From Photobacterium galatheae (lineage in GTDB: Bacteria > Pseudomonadota > Gammaproteobacteria > Enterobacterales > Vibrionaceae), in contig NZ_JMIB01000013.1 of NCBI RefSeq assembly GCF_000695255.1, forward strand, positions 38,854 to 102,853: 64,000 bases of DNA, written 5' to 3'. Made by a program: the position numbers and the translations under genes. Below, in pieces: positions 8,307-17,456 of the stretch. The notes beneath the pieces are model-generated. The model was given only the letters and a program-made list of their open reading frames with translations. It ran no database searches and was not told where the DNA came from. Position 1 is the first letter of the stretch. Each line of letters begins with the position of its first letter.

Positions 8307-9218
8307 TTAAGCGAGCTGTGTTTTCTTCCGGTTGCGGCGGTGGCCTTGAATGCCATCGTAGCTGAACAAGACCAGCGCCATCCAGATGCAGGCAAAAGTC
8401 AGACTCTTGTCGGCACTGAAAACCTCGCCGTACATGAAAACGGCCAGCAGGAACATCAGGCTCGGGCCGATGTACTGGAAAATGCCCAGCGTTGAGAGTT
8501 TCAGTTTGGTGGCAGCCCCGGTAAAGCACAGCAACGGCAGGGTGGTGACGATCCCGGCGGCCATCAGCAGCAGGTTGGTGTTCAGGCTGTTCTGAGTCCA
8601 GTCTGAGGTCGGGCTGTCGGCAAAGAAGAAGACATAGCCCAGCGCCAGCGGCAACAGAATGCTGGTCTCCATGAATAGGCCGGTCTGGGCATCCAGATTG
8701 ACCTTTTTGCGCAGCAGGCCGTAGATCCCAAAGCTGCCCGCCAGTACCAGCGCCACCCAGGGCAGAGAGCCAAAATGGATGAGCTGGATCGCGACGCCAC
8801 CGGCAGCCAGCGCCACGGCCAGCCATTGCAGTGGTCGCAGGCGTTCCCCAAGGAAAATCATGCCCAGCAGGACATTGAGCAGTGGGTTGATGAAATAGCC
8901 CAGGCTGGCATCCAGCATGTAATTGCTGTTCACGGCCCAGATAAAAATCAGCCAGTTGCCGCCAATGACCACAGAGCTGGCCAGCAGCATCATGACCGCT
9001 TTCGGCTGTTTGAGCACCTGACGGACTTTGCCCCAGCCCTTTCCGAGAAAAATCAGTGCAGCCAGGAAAAAGAAAGACCAGATAATGCGGTGGCTGATAA
9101 TTTCAAAGGGGCTGACCGATTGCAGCTGTTTAAAGTAAATGGGTGCAATGCCCCACATGGTGTAGGCGGCCAGGGCCAGGATCACCCCGCGTTGGGTTGT
9201 TTTCGCTTGCTCGTCCAT
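8307..9218 (-). CDS. rarD: RarD, EamA-family transporter
   Basis: 303-residue membrane protein with about ten hydrophobic segments in two EamA repeats. The opening TTQRGVILALAAYTMWGIAP and the segment PFEIISHRIIWSFFFL are characteristic of the RarD subfamily, named for chloramphenicol sensitivity in older work. The transported substrate is unknown. The start codon follows GAATACC with only a weak RBS. The gene lies upstream of ggt on the same strand and divergent from recQ, with 188 bases between the start codons. Confidence 0.9.
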   Translation of the reverse strand: MDEQAKTTQRGVILALAAYTMWGIAPIYFKQLQSVSPFEIISHRIIWSFFFLAALIFLGKGWGKVRQVLKQPKAVMMLLASSVVIGGNWLIFIWAVNSNYMLDASLGYFINPLLNVLLGMIFLGERLRPLQWLAVALAAGGVAIQLIHFGSLPWVALVLAGSFGIYGLLRKKVNLDAQTGLFMETSILLPLALGYVFFFADSPTSDWTQNSLNTNLLLMAAGIVTTLPLLCFTGAATKLKLSTLGIFQYIGPSLMFLLAVFMYGEVFSADKSLTFACIWMALVLFSYDGIQGHRRNRKKTQLA

Positions 9219-9406
9219 GGTATTCCAGTGTGTTGTGGTAAAGCGTTGGCAGAAGGCGGTGTAAAGACGCAGTGTCTGTTGGAACGGGCAGTATAATCCC
9301 AGTCAGTTGAAAATGACCAGTGACTTATGGGTGTTCAGTGCGGGTGGCTCCCATCCCGGATCTGATTGGTATAGAATAGCCGGCTGTGTCCATCAAGAGT
9401 GAAGTC

Positions 9407-11254
9407 ATGTCTGCCTCAACCCCAGATCTCAGTCGCGCCGTCACGTCCGCCACCAGTGCGCAGATCCTGCAACAGGTGTTCGGCTATCAGTCTTTCCGGC
9501 CCGGCCAGCAGGCAGTCATTGACGCAGTGGCATCCGGTCGCGACTGTCTGGTGATCCTGCCCACCGGTGGCGGTAAATCACTGTGTTATCAGATTCCGGC
9601 GTTGATGCGCGAGGGGCTGACGCTGGTGATTTCCCCCCTGATCTCCCTGATGAAAGATCAGGTTGACCAGTTGCAGGCCAACGGGGTGGCGGCGGGATGT
9701 CTCAATTCGACGATGACGCCAGAGGCACTGCAGGCAACCTGGCAGGGGATGGCCAACGGCACACTCAAACTGGTGTATGTCTCCCCGGAACGGGTGCTCA
9801 GCCGCGATTTTATCGATCGGCTGCGTGACTTGCCGATCAGCCTGCTGGCGGTGGATGAAGCCCACTGTATTTCTCAGTGGGGACATGATTTCCGGCCGGA
9901 ATACGCGGCACTGGGTACACTGAAAGAACATTTTCCGCAGATGCCGGTCATTGCCCTGACGGCGACGGCGGATGACACAACCCGTCACGATATCACGAGC
10001 CGGCTGGCACTCACCGATCCGTTCATTCATCTGGGTAGTTTTGACCGTCCGAATATCCGCTATACCCTGCAGGAAAAATACAAACCAATGGCACAGCTGG
10101 GACGCTTTCTGACCAGCGTGCGCGGGCAGAGCGGTATCATCTACTGTAACAGCCGCAAGAAAGTCGAGCAGGTGGCAGAAAAACTGGCCGGGCAGGGTAT
10201 TCGTGCTGCGGCTTACCATGCCGGGCTGGACCATGACGAGCGTATTCGGGTGCAGGAAGGTTTCCAGCGGGATGACATTCAGGTTGTGGCGGCAACCGTG
10301 GCTTTCGGGATGGGGATCAACAAGCCGAATGTGCGTTTTGTGGTGCACTTTGATATTCCGCGTAATATCGAATCTTACTATCAGGAAACCGGCCGTGCCG
10401 GGCGGGATGGTCTGGCGGCAGAGGCCGTGATGTTCTATGACCCGGCCGATCTGGCCTGGCTGCGCCGCTGTCTCGAAGAAAAAGATGACGGGCCGCAGAA
10501 ACAGGTGGAAGGACATAAGCTCAATGCCATGGGTGCCTTTGCTGAAGCACAGACCTGCCGTCGTCAGGTTCTGCTGCATTATTTTGGCGAGCACAGTGAA
10601 CATGCCTGTGGGAACTGCGATATCTGCCTTGACCCGCCACAGCATTTCGATGCACTGGAAACAGCGCAGAAGGCATTGTCTTGTGTCTACCGGGTCAATC
10701 AGCGGTTCGGCGTCCATCATGTGGTTGATGTGCTGCGTGGTCTGCAAAATGCCAAAGTGCGGGAACAGGGCCACGAAAAGCTGAGTACCTATGGCATCGG
10801 TCGGGAGCACAGTCATGAATTTTGGGTGGGCATCCTGCGTCAGCTGATCCACCGCGGGTTCCTGTCCCAGAACATCGTGAATCATTCCACCCTGCAACTG
10901 ACGGAAAAAGCCCGGACGATTCTGCGCGGAGAAGCGTCGCTACAACTGGCGGTGCCGCGGATTGACAGCAGCGCCCGCAGTTCGCGGCCGGACAGTCGTC
11001 TCAAACGTCAGTATGATAAGAAACTATTTTCCAAGCTGCGGATGGTTCGCAAAGCGATTGCCGATGAAGAATCCCTGCCGCCTTATGTAGTCTTCAACGA
11101 TGCCAGTCTGATGGAAATGGCCGAATGCCTGCCGACCTCGGAAGGGGAGTTACTGGCGGTGAATGGCGTCGGTCAGCGTAAGCTGGAAAAATACGGCAAG
11201 GTGTTTCTGTCGGTGATTGAAGAGCACCTGCTGGCTGCTGCGGAATATTCCTGA
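9407..11254 (+). CDS. recQ: ATP-dependent DNA helicase RecQ
   Basis: 615-residue SF2 3'-5' helicase of recombination and stalled-fork repair. Seen in order: QxxxRPGQ (Q-motif), Walker [26 protein letters not shown] (motif II and aromatic-rich loop), ALTATAD, the helicase C domain with [12 protein letters not shown], four zinc cysteines ([15 protein letters not shown]), the RQC winged helix, and a C-terminal HRDC domain from about residue 530. An in-frame GTG at 9386 is also possible, but the ATG at 9407 fits the RecQ N-terminus and has AAGAG upstream. Confidence 0.96.
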   Translation: MSASTPDLSRAVTSATSAQILQQVFGYQSFRPGQQAVIDAVASGRDCLVILPTGGGKSLCYQIPALMREGLTLVISPLISLMKDQVDQLQANGVAAGCLNSTMTPEALQATWQGMANGTLKLVYVSPERVLSRDFIDRLRDLPISLLAVDEAHCISQWGHDFRPEYAALGTLKEHFPQMPVIALTATADDTTRHDITSRLALTDPFIHLGSFDRPNIRYTLQEKYKPMAQLGRFLTSVRGQSGIIYCNSRKKVEQVAEKLAGQGIRAAAYHAGLDHDERIRVQEGFQRDDIQVVAATVAFGMGINKPNVRFVVHFDIPRNIESYYQETGRAGRDGLAAEAVMFYDPADLAWLRRCLEEKDDGPQKQVEGHKLNAMGAFAEAQTCRRQVLLHYFGEHSEHACGNCDICLDPPQHFDALETAQKALSCVYRVNQRFGVHHVVDVLRGLQNAKVREQGHEKLSTYGIGREHSHEFWVGILRQLIHRGFLSQNIVNHSTLQLTEKARTILRGEASLQLAVPRIDSSARSSRPDSRLKRQYDKKLFSKLRMVRKAIADEESLPPYVVFNDASLMEMAECLPTSEGELLAVNGVGQRKLEKYGKVFLSVIEEHLLAAAEYS

Positions 11255-11266
11255 CGGATACAGGGT

Positions 11267-11297
11267 AAAAAAAACCGGACAATCGAAGATTATCCGG
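11267..11297 (-). terminator. Minus-strand terminator facing the recQ end
   Basis: Arms CCGGACAATC (11275-11284) and GATTATCCGG (11288-11297) have one internal mismatch and a GAA loop. On the minus strand the hairpin is followed by eight U residues (the A-run at 11267-11274). The plus strand has no U-run here, so the signal ends a leftward transcript. No protein gene on that strand lies between here and the DUF3630 gene. Confidence 0.7.
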
Positions 11298-11453
11298 CAG
11301 AGAGTGTAGCAGAAACAAAACGAGGGCTTTGTTGACTACAAAACAGCTTGCGTATTGGGGCGAGAATGCAATTCTTCGCCACAGTGTGGTGAGGCCTCCT
11401 GGCCATCCCCACAACGCAGGGATCAGACCATGAAATCCGTCCTGAATCTATTG
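11298..11453 (-). other. Unassigned intergenic stretch, possible leftward RNA
   Basis: Between recQ and the DUF3630 promoter no convincing protein gene is seen on either strand; the short open frames lack an RBS and a recognisable protein. A minus-strand terminator at 11267-11297 implies a leftward transcript could cross here. A clear minus-strand promoter was not found, so a small RNA is only a suggestion. Confidence 0.3.
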
Positions 11454-11494
11454 GTTGCTTATGCTTTGACACGCTAAGCAACACTTGGTTACAT
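11454..11494 (+). promoter_or_regulatory. Promoter of DUF3630 gene with operator-like palindrome
   Basis: TTGACA (11466-11471) and TTACAT (11489-11494) are separated by 17 bases. The -35 sits inside the spacer of a perfect 8-bp inverted repeat, GTTGCTTA (11454-11461) and TAAGCAAC (11475-11482). The palindrome over the -35 looks like a repressor site; the protein that binds it is unknown. Confidence 0.5.
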
Positions 11495-11536
11495 CAAACC
11501 GGGAATGATGTACCGGACACTGACAAGGAAACCCCG

Positions 11537-11854
11537 ATGACTATATCCTCTGAACCTCATTTTGGTGTACGCGAACTGGACCATACACGTGGCTGTCTGC
11601 ACCTCATCGCCCCAGAATTCGACTATGACAGCTTTGCCGGGTTGGCGCAGTCTCTGGTGACACTGCTGGGTGCAAGCGTAGTGGAACAAGAAGCGAATGC
11701 TGATCTGCATGTCTGGCTGATTGACTTTGAAGGCTGTCGCCTGTTGCTCAAAGGGGAGCATTACAGTGCCAGTCTGTGGCTGGAAATTCTGAGTCAGGAT
11801 GATCGTGAGACGCTGGATTTTCTCGCTGCCTGGCTGAAAAAGTTGACTTACTAA
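11537..11854 (+). CDS. DUF3630 family protein
   Basis: 105-residue cytoplasmic protein of the Vibrio-type DUF3630 family, function unknown. It is acidic, with no signal peptide or membrane segment; ITISSEPHF-type N-terminus, then a core containing WLIDFEGCRLLLKGEHYSA and a tryptophan-rich C-terminal part (LWLEIL, AAWLKKL). The RBS AAGGAAA is 8 bases before the ATG. It sits between recQ and yhhQ under its own likely promoter. Confidence 0.75.
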   Translation: MTISSEPHFGVRELDHTRGCLHLIAPEFDYDSFAGLAQSLVTLLGASVVEQEANADLHVWLIDFEGCRLLLKGEHYSASLWLEILSQDDRETLDFLAAWLKKLTY

Positions 11855-11894
11855 TCAAATTTCAACTGCAAACGTTTGCCATTGCTGTGCTGGC

Positions 11895-11922
11895 TTGGCA
11901 GCCGGGTTGCTTACGGTATAAT
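11895..11922 (+). promoter_or_regulatory. Promoter of preQ1 riboswitch-yhhQ transcript
   Basis: TTGGCA (11895-11900), a 16-base spacer and a perfect TATAAT (11917-11922) place the start of transcription near 11929, giving a leader of about 80 bases that contains the riboswitch. Confidence 0.6.
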
Positions 11923-11969
11923 CAGCGCCTTTGGTGACAGCACTGTACAGAAAATGTGCTGTTTTTCTG

Positions 11970-12003
11970 TTGGGTTCCCTCGCCCCCATTTGACAAAAAG
12001 GTC
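11970..12003 (+). promoter_or_regulatory. PreQ1-I riboswitch before yhhQ
   Basis: A 34-base motif lines up with the short Thermoanaerobacter preQ1-I aptamer almost without gaps. P1 is UUGGG (11970-11974) pairing with CCCAU (11985-11989), with a UU end mismatch. A 10-base loop lies between. The A-rich tail UUUGACAAAAAGG (11989-12001) can dock in the P1 groove and pair its GG with loop cytosines at 11977-11978. The equivalents of U6, the preQ1-pairing C15 and A29 are kept. The tail contains the AAGG Shine-Dalgarno of yhhQ, 8 bases from the ATG, so ligand binding should block translation. The downstream gene transports queuosine precursors, which supports the call. Confidence 0.78.
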
Positions 12004-12009
12004 TGTTTG

Positions 12010-12687
12010 ATGACGACTTCTGCTTTTTCGCCGGCGCAGCAACGCCAGGCACTCTGGACTCTGGTTGCTTTCCATCTGGTGATCATGACTTCCAGTAACT
12101 ATCTGGTTCAGATCCCTTTTACGCTGTTTGGTGTCCACACCACCTGGGGCGCTTTCACTTTTCCGTTTATTTTTCTGGCCACCGATCTGACGGTGCGGAT
12201 TTATGGTGCTGCGATGGCGCGCCGGATCATCACCCGGGTGATGTTTCCGGCTCTGGCGGTGTCTTATCTGCTGTCGGTGGTGTTCTATCAGGGCGCTTAT
12301 CAGGGGCTGGCACCGCTGGGTGAATTTAATCTCTTTGTGGCTCGGATTGCGATCGCCAGCTTTATGGCCTACTTGCTCGGGCAGATCATGGACGTTTCGG
12401 TGTTCAATCGTCTGCGTCAGTGCCAGCAATGGTGGATTGCGCCTGCCGCATCGACGGTGTTTGGCAATGCCATGGATACCGTCGCCTTCTTTGCCATCGC
12501 CTTTTACCAGAGCCCGGATGCTTTCATGGCTGAGCACTGGGTGGAGATTGCGCTGGTGGATTACGGGGTGAAACTGATCATCAGTCTGGGTTTGTTTGTG
12601 CCGATGTACGGCGTGCTGCTGAACTATCTGGTGAAGCGTCTGACCCGGATGCAACCCCAGCTTGAGCCCTCGCAGGGGCTGTCTTAA
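12010..12687 (+). CDS. yhhQ: Queuosine precursor (preQ0/preQ1) transporter YhhQ
   Basis: 225-residue inner-membrane protein of the COG1738/YhhQ family that imports 7-deazaguanine precursors for tRNA queuosine. About six hydrophobic segments; conserved stretches are NYLVQIPFTLFG, TFPFIFLATDLTVRIYG and FGNAMDTVAFFAIAF. The start MTTSAFSPAQQRQ at 12010 is chosen for the AAGG SD 8 bases upstream, which lies in the riboswitch tail; an in-frame upstream codon at 11956 would run through the riboswitch and is rejected. Confidence 0.92.
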   Translation: MTTSAFSPAQQRQALWTLVAFHLVIMTSSNYLVQIPFTLFGVHTTWGAFTFPFIFLATDLTVRIYGAAMARRIITRVMFPALAVSYLLSVVFYQGAYQGLAPLGEFNLFVARIAIASFMAYLLGQIMDVSVFNRLRQCQQWWIAPAASTVFGNAMDTVAFFAIAFYQSPDAFMAEHWVEIALVDYGVKLIISLGLFVPMYGVLLNYLVKRLTRMQPQLEPSQGLS

Positions 12688-12733
12688 ACTCAAAGCCGGC
12701 TTTTTTCATTCAGACAGGGGAGCACCAGACACT

Positions 12734-13177
12734 GTGATCAACATACGTGAAGCCAGCCTGGCGGAAGCCGCTGAGGTTCTGGCCAGAATCAGCGAGCTTG
12801 ATCAGCCGGAGACTGAATCCAGTTTGGCAACGCGGGTGCGAGGGCGAAGCCCTTTGATCCTGATTGCTGAAAAGAATGGCATGTTGCTCGGGGTAAAAAT
12901 TGGTTATCGCCTGTCAGAAACCTGCTTTTACAGCTGGCTGGGTGGCGTGGTACCGGAAGGACGCCAGAATGGTGTGGCTCAGGCGTTGTTGGCTGCTCAG
13001 GAAGATTGGGTGCAAGCACAGGGGTATCAGGAGCTGCGGGTGAAATCCCGAAACCGTTTTCCCGCGATGTTGCGCCTGTTGCTGCGCAATGGCTACCAAA
13101 TCGAACATATGGAAAAGAAAGATGGGATTGAGGATTACCGACTGCATTTTGTGAAGAGCTGGAATACACACAAATGA
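12734..13177 (+). CDS. GNAT-family N-acetyltransferase
   Basis: About 147 residues with the GNAT fold. The acetyl-CoA loop is around VVPEGRQNGVAQALLAAQE, followed by a final region RNRFPAMLRLLLRNGYQIE. The substrate is unknown. The GTG at 12734 (VINIREASLAEA) is preferred because GGGGAG is 11 bases upstream and the GNAT beta-1 starts there; there is no ATG in a suitable place. It follows yhhQ by 46 bases and may be cotranscribed. Confidence 0.75.
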   Translation: MINIREASLAEAAEVLARISELDQPETESSLATRVRGRSPLILIAEKNGMLLGVKIGYRLSETCFYSWLGGVVPEGRQNGVAQALLAAQEDWVQAQGYQELRVKSRNRFPAMLRLLLRNGYQIEHMEKKDGIEDYRLHFVKSWNTHK

Positions 13178-13225
13178 AAATAATTCTCAAATAACACTTG
13201 AACATTAAATGAGAATGGTTATTAT
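13175..13225 (+). promoter_or_regulatory. Fur boxes and promoter of RyhB copy 1
   Basis: TGAAAATAATTCTCA (13175-13189) matches the 7-1-7 Fur consensus TGATAATNATTATCA at 12 of 14 positions. TGAGAATGGTTATTA (13210-13224) matches at 11 of 14 and overlaps the -10. The likely promoter is TTGAAC (13198-13203), 16 bases, TATTAT (13220-13225). Iron-bound Fur would cover both elements. Confidence 0.82.
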
Positions 13226-13231
13226 TAACTT

Positions 13232-13394
13232 GCTTTTGACGGAAACCTTCACCGAAGGATTCCGGTCTGACGGCACGACATTGCTCACATTGCTTCCAGT
13301 GTACTTTAGCGAAGGCGGGTATTGAGTGTAGGGCTGAATATTCTGCTGACTTTTGCTTAGCGGTGCTTGTTTTCAAGCGCCGCTTTTTCTTTTT
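13232..13394 (+). ncRNA. ryhB: RyhB-like iron-responsive small RNA, copy 1
   Basis: The 29 bases at 13272-13300 carry the RyhB core found in E. coli and Vibrio (GCACGACATTGCTCACATTG, then CTTCCAGT). In E. coli this core pairs with sodB, sdh and other mRNAs with the help of Hfq. The 3' end is a hairpin, GCGGTGCTTG (13360-13369) with CAAGCGCCGC, followed by a U-rich tail to about 13394. The start is estimated from the Fur-controlled promoter. At about 160 bases it is longer than the 90-base E. coli RNA, as in other Vibrionaceae. Expression should rise when iron is low. Confidence 0.88.
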
Positions 13395-13453
13395 TGGCGA
13401 TTGCGGATGTGCGGGCCAAAGAAGGTTGGGAAGTATTTGAATTTATTGGTAAA

Positions 13454-13504
13454 TGAAAATAATTCTCAATAAGTGCTTGCAAAGGTAATGAGAATGGTTA
13501 TTAT
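13454..13504 (+). promoter_or_regulatory. Fur boxes and promoter of RyhB copy 2
   Basis: The same arrangement as copy 1 appears 279 bases further on: TGAAAATAATTCTCA at 13454-13468 (identical), TGAGAATGGTTATTA at 13489-13503 (identical), and the promoter TTGCAA (13477-13482), 16 bases, TATTAT (13499-13504). The spacer between the boxes has diverged while the boxes have not, which argues for selection on Fur binding. Confidence 0.82.
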
Positions 13505-13510
13505 TAACTG

Positions 13511-13668
13511 GCACTCAGCGAGGAAAACCAAGTGATTCTTTCTCGCATGAAGGCACGACATTGCTCACATTGCTTCCAGTATACAGCTTGGGTTTGGTTT
13601 TTAGTGTAGGGCTGATAACCTCGACCGTTTCTGCTGAGCGGCGCTTGATTCAAGCGCCGCTTTTTCTT
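13511..13668 (+). ncRNA. ryhB: RyhB-like iron-responsive small RNA, copy 2
   Basis: The 29-base core at 13552-13580 is identical to copy 1 (13272-13300), exactly 280 bases away. A second shared block, AGTGTAGGGCTGA, is at 13603-13615 (copy 1: 13325-13337). The 5' part and the middle differ clearly. The terminator is a perfect hairpin, GCGGCGCTTG and CAAGCGCCGC, with TTTTTCTTA (about 13638-13668). It ends just before the convergent elbB gene. Confidence 0.88.
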
Positions 13669-13670
13669 AT

Positions 13671-14321
13671 TCAGGCCATTTTCACCAGTTGCTGTACCAG
13701 CTTGTTGATTCCGCTGGCGGCTTCTGAAATAGAACCAGCCAGCATATAGGCCGGGCTGCTGAGCAGGCAGCGTTCCTGATCCAGGACGAATTCATCCACA
13801 GGACAATCGATATGATCGCCCCCCATGGATCGAAACGCACAGGCGACTTCTTTCTCAGTGCCGATCGTGCCTTTCGCGCCCTGACCATAAATCTGCGGAA
13901 TCAGCACCGGTGCGATACACAGGTAGCCGGCGGGTTTCTGCGCCCGGGCAAATTCCTGACAGGCGCGTTTGACCTCTGGATGGATCTGGCAGTTTGCGCC
14001 GTTGAAGGCGAAATCTGACAGATTTTTTGCGGCACCAAAGCCACCAGGCAGCAATAATGCGTCGAAGTCTCGGGCGCTGAGCTCGGCAACATCCTGGATC
14101 TGGCCCCGTGCGATGCGTGCGGCTTCAATCAGGACATTGCGTGTTTCGTTCATGGCCTCGCTGGTGATGTGGTTAATGACATGGTGCTGATCCACATTGG
14201 GTGCGAAGCAATGCCAGCTGGCCCCCGCCTGTTCAATGGCATGTAACGCCAGGACCGCTTCATGGATCTCACTGCCGTCAAAGACACCTGAACCGCTTAA
14301 AATGACTGCAACCTTTTTCAT
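13671..14321 (-). CDS. elbB: DJ-1/PfpI-family protein ElbB
   Basis: 216 residues, glutamine amidotransferase-like class 1 (DJ-1 superfamily). KKVAVILSGSGVFDGSE at the N-terminus and LLLPGGFGAAKNLSDFA are typical of ElbB. The nucleophile-elbow cysteine is in GYLCIAPVLIP. E. coli ElbB has been described as an isoprenoid-related protein and a glyoxalase; the true role is unsettled. The start at 14321 has an ideal AAGGAGG 5 bases upstream, ruling out the longer frame from 14360. Confidence 0.9.
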   Translation of the reverse strand: MKKVAVILSGSGVFDGSEIHEAVLALHAIEQAGASWHCFAPNVDQHHVINHITSEAMNETRNVLIEAARIARGQIQDVAELSARDFDALLLPGGFGAAKNLSDFAFNGANCQIHPEVKRACQEFARAQKPAGYLCIAPVLIPQIYGQGAKGTIGTEKEVACAFRSMGGDHIDCPVDEFVLDQERCLLSSPAYMLAGSISEAASGINKLVQQLVKMA

Positions 14322-14393
14322 CTTGGCCTCCTTTTTGTTCAAAACTGAAGAATTTAACACCGCTTTGTCCGATTACACCGCCATCTGATAACT

Positions 14394-14544
14394 TTTTCCA
14401 CATTTGATGATCATTTCAGGATCATGGATCTATTTTGAGAACCATCTTCAACTAATTGATCTTAAAAGATTAAAAATACTTTTTCTGTTGAGGGAAGAAA
14501 AATGATCTTCAGGCTTCCATCAATAGTTAACAAACTTATCCACA
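14394..14544. other. GATC-rich, DnaA-box-containing region upstream of polA
   Basis: The 325-base gap between elbB and polA holds two DnaA-type 9-mers, TTTTCCACA (14394-14402) and a perfect TTATCCACA (14536-14544). Between 14400 and 14550 there are six GATC sites, where about one is expected by chance, plus an AT-rich stretch (14440-14500). This resembles oriC or a SeqA/DnaA-controlled promoter. The recognised Vibrio chromosome I origin is beside mioC/gidA, not polA, so a regulatory role is more likely. Confidence 0.45.
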
Positions 14545-14646
14545 GATCCCGGGACAACAACAAGGAAAACTTCGGTTAACACTTGGCACGTCTCGTGGCA
14601 TCCTAAGGTTCTGATCCTTTTATCTCCCAGATACTGATAATCCATT

Positions 14647-17421
14647 ATGGCAACTATTCCAGAAAATCCACTGATCCTGATCGATGGCTCCTCGTATCTT
14701 TACCGTGCTTATCATGCCGCGCCTAACTTTACCAACTCGGACGGCGAGCCGACCGGGGCGGTGTACGGTGTGGTGAATATGTTGCGCAGCATGCTGCGGC
14801 AATTTGCCACCGAGCATATTGCTGTGGTGTTTGATGCCAAAGGCAAGACCTTCCGTGATGAGCTCTATCCCGAGTATAAAGCGCATCGGCCACCGATGCC
14901 GGATGATTTGCGCGCTCAGATTGAACCGTTGCACGCCATTATTAAGGCCATGGGACTGCCCCTGATCTGTGAACCGGGTGTTGAAGCGGATGATGTGATC
15001 GGCACGTTGGCCTGTCAGGCATCTCAGGCCGGTATGCCGGTACTGATCAGCACCGGTGATAAAGACATGGCACAGCTGGTGGATGAAAATGTCACTCTGA
15101 TTAACACCATGACCGGGGTGATCATGGATCCGGATGGGGTGCGTGAAAAGTTCGGTATTGGTCCGGAGCTAATCATCGATTACCTAGCCCTGATGGGGGA
15201 TAAAGTCGATAACATTCCTGGGGTGCCCGGCGTGGGCGATAAAACGGCCACGGCACTGTTGACGGGTATCGGCGGCCTGAAAGATTTGTATGACAACCTG
15301 GATGCGATTCCGGCGCTGGGTTTCCGCGGTTCGAAAACCATGCCGAAAAAGCTGGAAGAACACCGCGAAGCGGCTTTGATGTCTTATGAGCTGGCGACAA
15401 TTAAGCTGGATGTCGCATTAGAGTTCGGCCCGCAAGATCTGCAAAAAGGGACGCCGGATACCGATGAACTGACCCGACTGTTCGGTAAATTACAGTTCCG
15501 TCGCTGGCTGGCTGAAATGTTGGATGGCAGTGATGGCCGTATCGTTGCGGACAGCGCAGCCAGCCCGGTTAGTGAAGAGGCTGAACCGGCAAAGTCGCCG
15601 GCACCTGTGATTGATCGTAGTGGCTATGAAGTGGTACTGGATGAAGCCCGCTTTTTGGAGTGGCTGGAGGTTCTGAAACAAGCGGACGTCTTTGCCTTTG
15701 ATACCGAGACTGACAGTCTGGATTATATGATTGCCAATCTGGTTGGGTTGTCCTTTGCCGCTGAAGAAGGCAAAGCGGCTTATGTACCGGTCGCGCATGA
15801 TTATCTGGATGCACCGGCACAACTGGATCGTGACTGGGTGATTGCGCAGCTGAAACCATTACTGGAAGATCCGGCACAGGCGAAAGTCGGCCAGAATCTG
15901 AAATATGATGCCAGTGTACTGGCTCGCTATGGCGTTGAGATGCAGGGGATCCGTTTCGATACCATGCTGGAATCTTACGTCTATAACAGTGTGGTCGGTC
16001 GCCATGATATGGACAGCCTGTCGCTGCGTTATCTGGAACACAAAACTATCAGTTTCGAAGAGATTGCCGGCAAAGGGAAAAAACAGCTGACGTTCAACCA
16101 GATCGATCTGGAGCAGGCTGGCCCGTATGCGGCGGAAGATGCTGATATCACCCTGCGTTTGCATCATTTGCTGATCGGGAAGCTGAATGCTGATCCGAAG
16201 CTGAAAAAAGTGCTGGAAGAGATCGAAATGCCACTGGTGCCTGTGCTGTCTCGGATGGAGCGAACCGGTGTGTTGCTGGATGTGAACAAGCTGGCGAAAC
16301 AGTCGCAGGAGATCGCAGTCCGTCTCGATGAAATTCAGGCCCAGGCATATGAAGTCGCCGGGGAAGAGTTCAACCTCAGCTCACCGAAGCAGTTACAGGC
16401 GATTCTGTTTGAGAAAATGGGCCTGCCGGTTCTGAAAAAAACGCCGTCGGGGACACCATCGACCAACGAGGAAGTGTTACAAGAGCTGGCACTGGATTAT
16501 CCGCTGCCAAAGCTGATTCTGGAGCATCGTGGTCTGGCGAAGCTGAAATCCACGTATACCGACAAGCTGCCACGGATGATTAATCCGGAGACCAAGCGTG
16601 TGCACACCTCTTACCATCAGGCGGTTGCAGCGACAGGACGTTTGTCATCGACTGATCCGAACCTGCAGAACATACCGATCCGGAACGAGGAAGGCCGCCG
16701 TATCCGTCAGGCCTTTATTGCGCCGGAAGGGTATCAGATTCTGGCGGTGGACTATTCACAGATTGAACTGCGGATCATGGCACACCTGTCTGGCGATAAG
16801 GCCCTGCTGGAGGCTTTCCGTGAAGGGAAGGATATCCACGCGGCCACAGCGGCCGAAATTCTGGGAATTGCGATTGATGCGGTGACCAGCGAACAGCGTC
16901 GCCGTGCGAAAGCGATCAACTTTGGTCTGATTTACGGGATGAGTGCTTTTGGTCTGGCAAAACAGCTGGGGATGGGCCGGAATGAAGCGCAGGAGTATAT
17001 GAATGTGTACTTTGAGCGTTACCCGGGCGTACTGGAATATATGGAAAGCACCCGAACCCATGCCAGTGAGCAGGGGTATGTTGAAACCCTGTTTGGCCGT
17101 CGTCTTTACCTGCCGGATATTCAATCGCGTAATGCGATTCGCCGTAAAGCGGCTGAGCGGGCGGCTATCAATGCCCCGATGCAGGGAACAGCTGCGGATA
17201 TTATCAAGCGTGCTATGGTGACTGTAGATGCCTGGGTTCAGGAACAAGAGGGTGTTCGTCTGCTGATGCAGGTGCACGATGAACTGGTCTTTGAAGTGAA
17301 AGCCTCTGAGCTGGATCGGGTGGCCAAATCAGTCTGTGATCTGATGGAAGCGGCCGCCGAGCTGGATGTTCCGCTGATTGCTGAAGCCGGCAGTGGTGAC
17401 AACTGGGATCAAGCCCACTAA
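14647..17421 (+). CDS. polA: DNA polymerase I
   Basis: 924 residues with all three activities intact. The 5' nuclease domain (1 to about 290) has [14 protein letters not shown] and ADDVIGTLA. The 3'-5' proofreading domain has its catalytic pair in [12 protein letters not shown] (about residue 350). The polymerase domain (about 520-924) shows motif [11 protein letters not shown], motif [15 protein letters not shown] and motif [10 protein letters not shown]. It fills repair gaps and removes Okazaki primers. A terminator follows, then spf, the same order as in E. coli. Confidence 0.98.
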   Translation: MATIPENPLILIDGSSYLYRAYHAAPNFTNSDGEPTGAVYGVVNMLRSMLRQFATEHIAVVFDAKGKTFRDELYPEYKAHRPPMPDDLRAQIEPLHAIIKAMGLPLICEPGVEADDVIGTLACQASQAGMPVLISTGDKDMAQLVDENVTLINTMTGVIMDPDGVREKFGIGPELIIDYLALMGDKVDNIPGVPGVGDKTATALLTGIGGLKDLYDNLDAIPALGFRGSKTMPKKLEEHREAALMSYELATIKLDVALEFGPQDLQKGTPDTDELTRLFGKLQFRRWLAEMLDGSDGRIVADSAASPVSEEAEPAKSPAPVIDRSGYEVVLDEARFLEWLEVLKQADVFAFDTETDSLDYMIANLVGLSFAAEEGKAAYVPVAHDYLDAPAQLDRDWVIAQLKPLLEDPAQAKVGQNLKYDASVLARYGVEMQGIRFDTMLESYVYNSVVGRHDMDSLSLRYLEHKTISFEEIAGKGKKQLTFNQIDLEQAGPYAAEDADITLRLHHLLIGKLNADPKLKKVLEEIEMPLVPVLSRMERTGVLLDVNKLAKQSQEIAVRLDEIQAQAYEVAGEEFNLSSPKQLQAILFEKMGLPVLKKTPSGTPSTNEEVLQELALDYPLPKLILEHRGLAKLKSTYTDKLPRMINPETKRVHTSYHQAVAATGRLSSTDPNLQNIPIRNEEGRRIRQAFIAPEGYQILAVDYSQIELRIMAHLSGDKALLEAFREGKDIHAATAAEILGIAIDAVTSEQRRRAKAINFGLIYGMSAFGLAKQLGMGRNEAQEYMNVYFERYPGVLEYMESTRTHASEQGYVETLFGRRLYLPDIQSRNAIRRKAAERAAINAPMQGTAADIIKRAMVTVDAWVQEQEGVRLLMQVHDELVFEVKASELDRVAKSVCDLMEAAAELDVPLIAEAGSGDNWDQAH

Positions 17422-17456
17422 GGTGTGAGATTCATCCCTGTAATTCAATTATCAAA

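Noticed and set aside
9578..10897. 439-codon minus-strand open frame inside recQ
   Set aside because: Lies wholly within recQ, which has all helicase motifs; composition is that of an antisense frame.
13172..13668. Insertion sequence or phage repeat as source of the direct repeats
   Set aside because: No transposase and no target-site duplication; both units carry Fur boxes, RyhB core and terminators, so they are duplicated sRNA genes.
13561..13749. Small protein within the second RyhB region
   Set aside because: The open frame runs through the RyhB core and its terminator and has no RBS; the RNA explains the conservation.
14394..14550. Chromosome replication origin (oriC)
   Set aside because: Only two DnaA-type boxes and no mioC/gidA neighbour. 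Kept as a regulatory finding instead.
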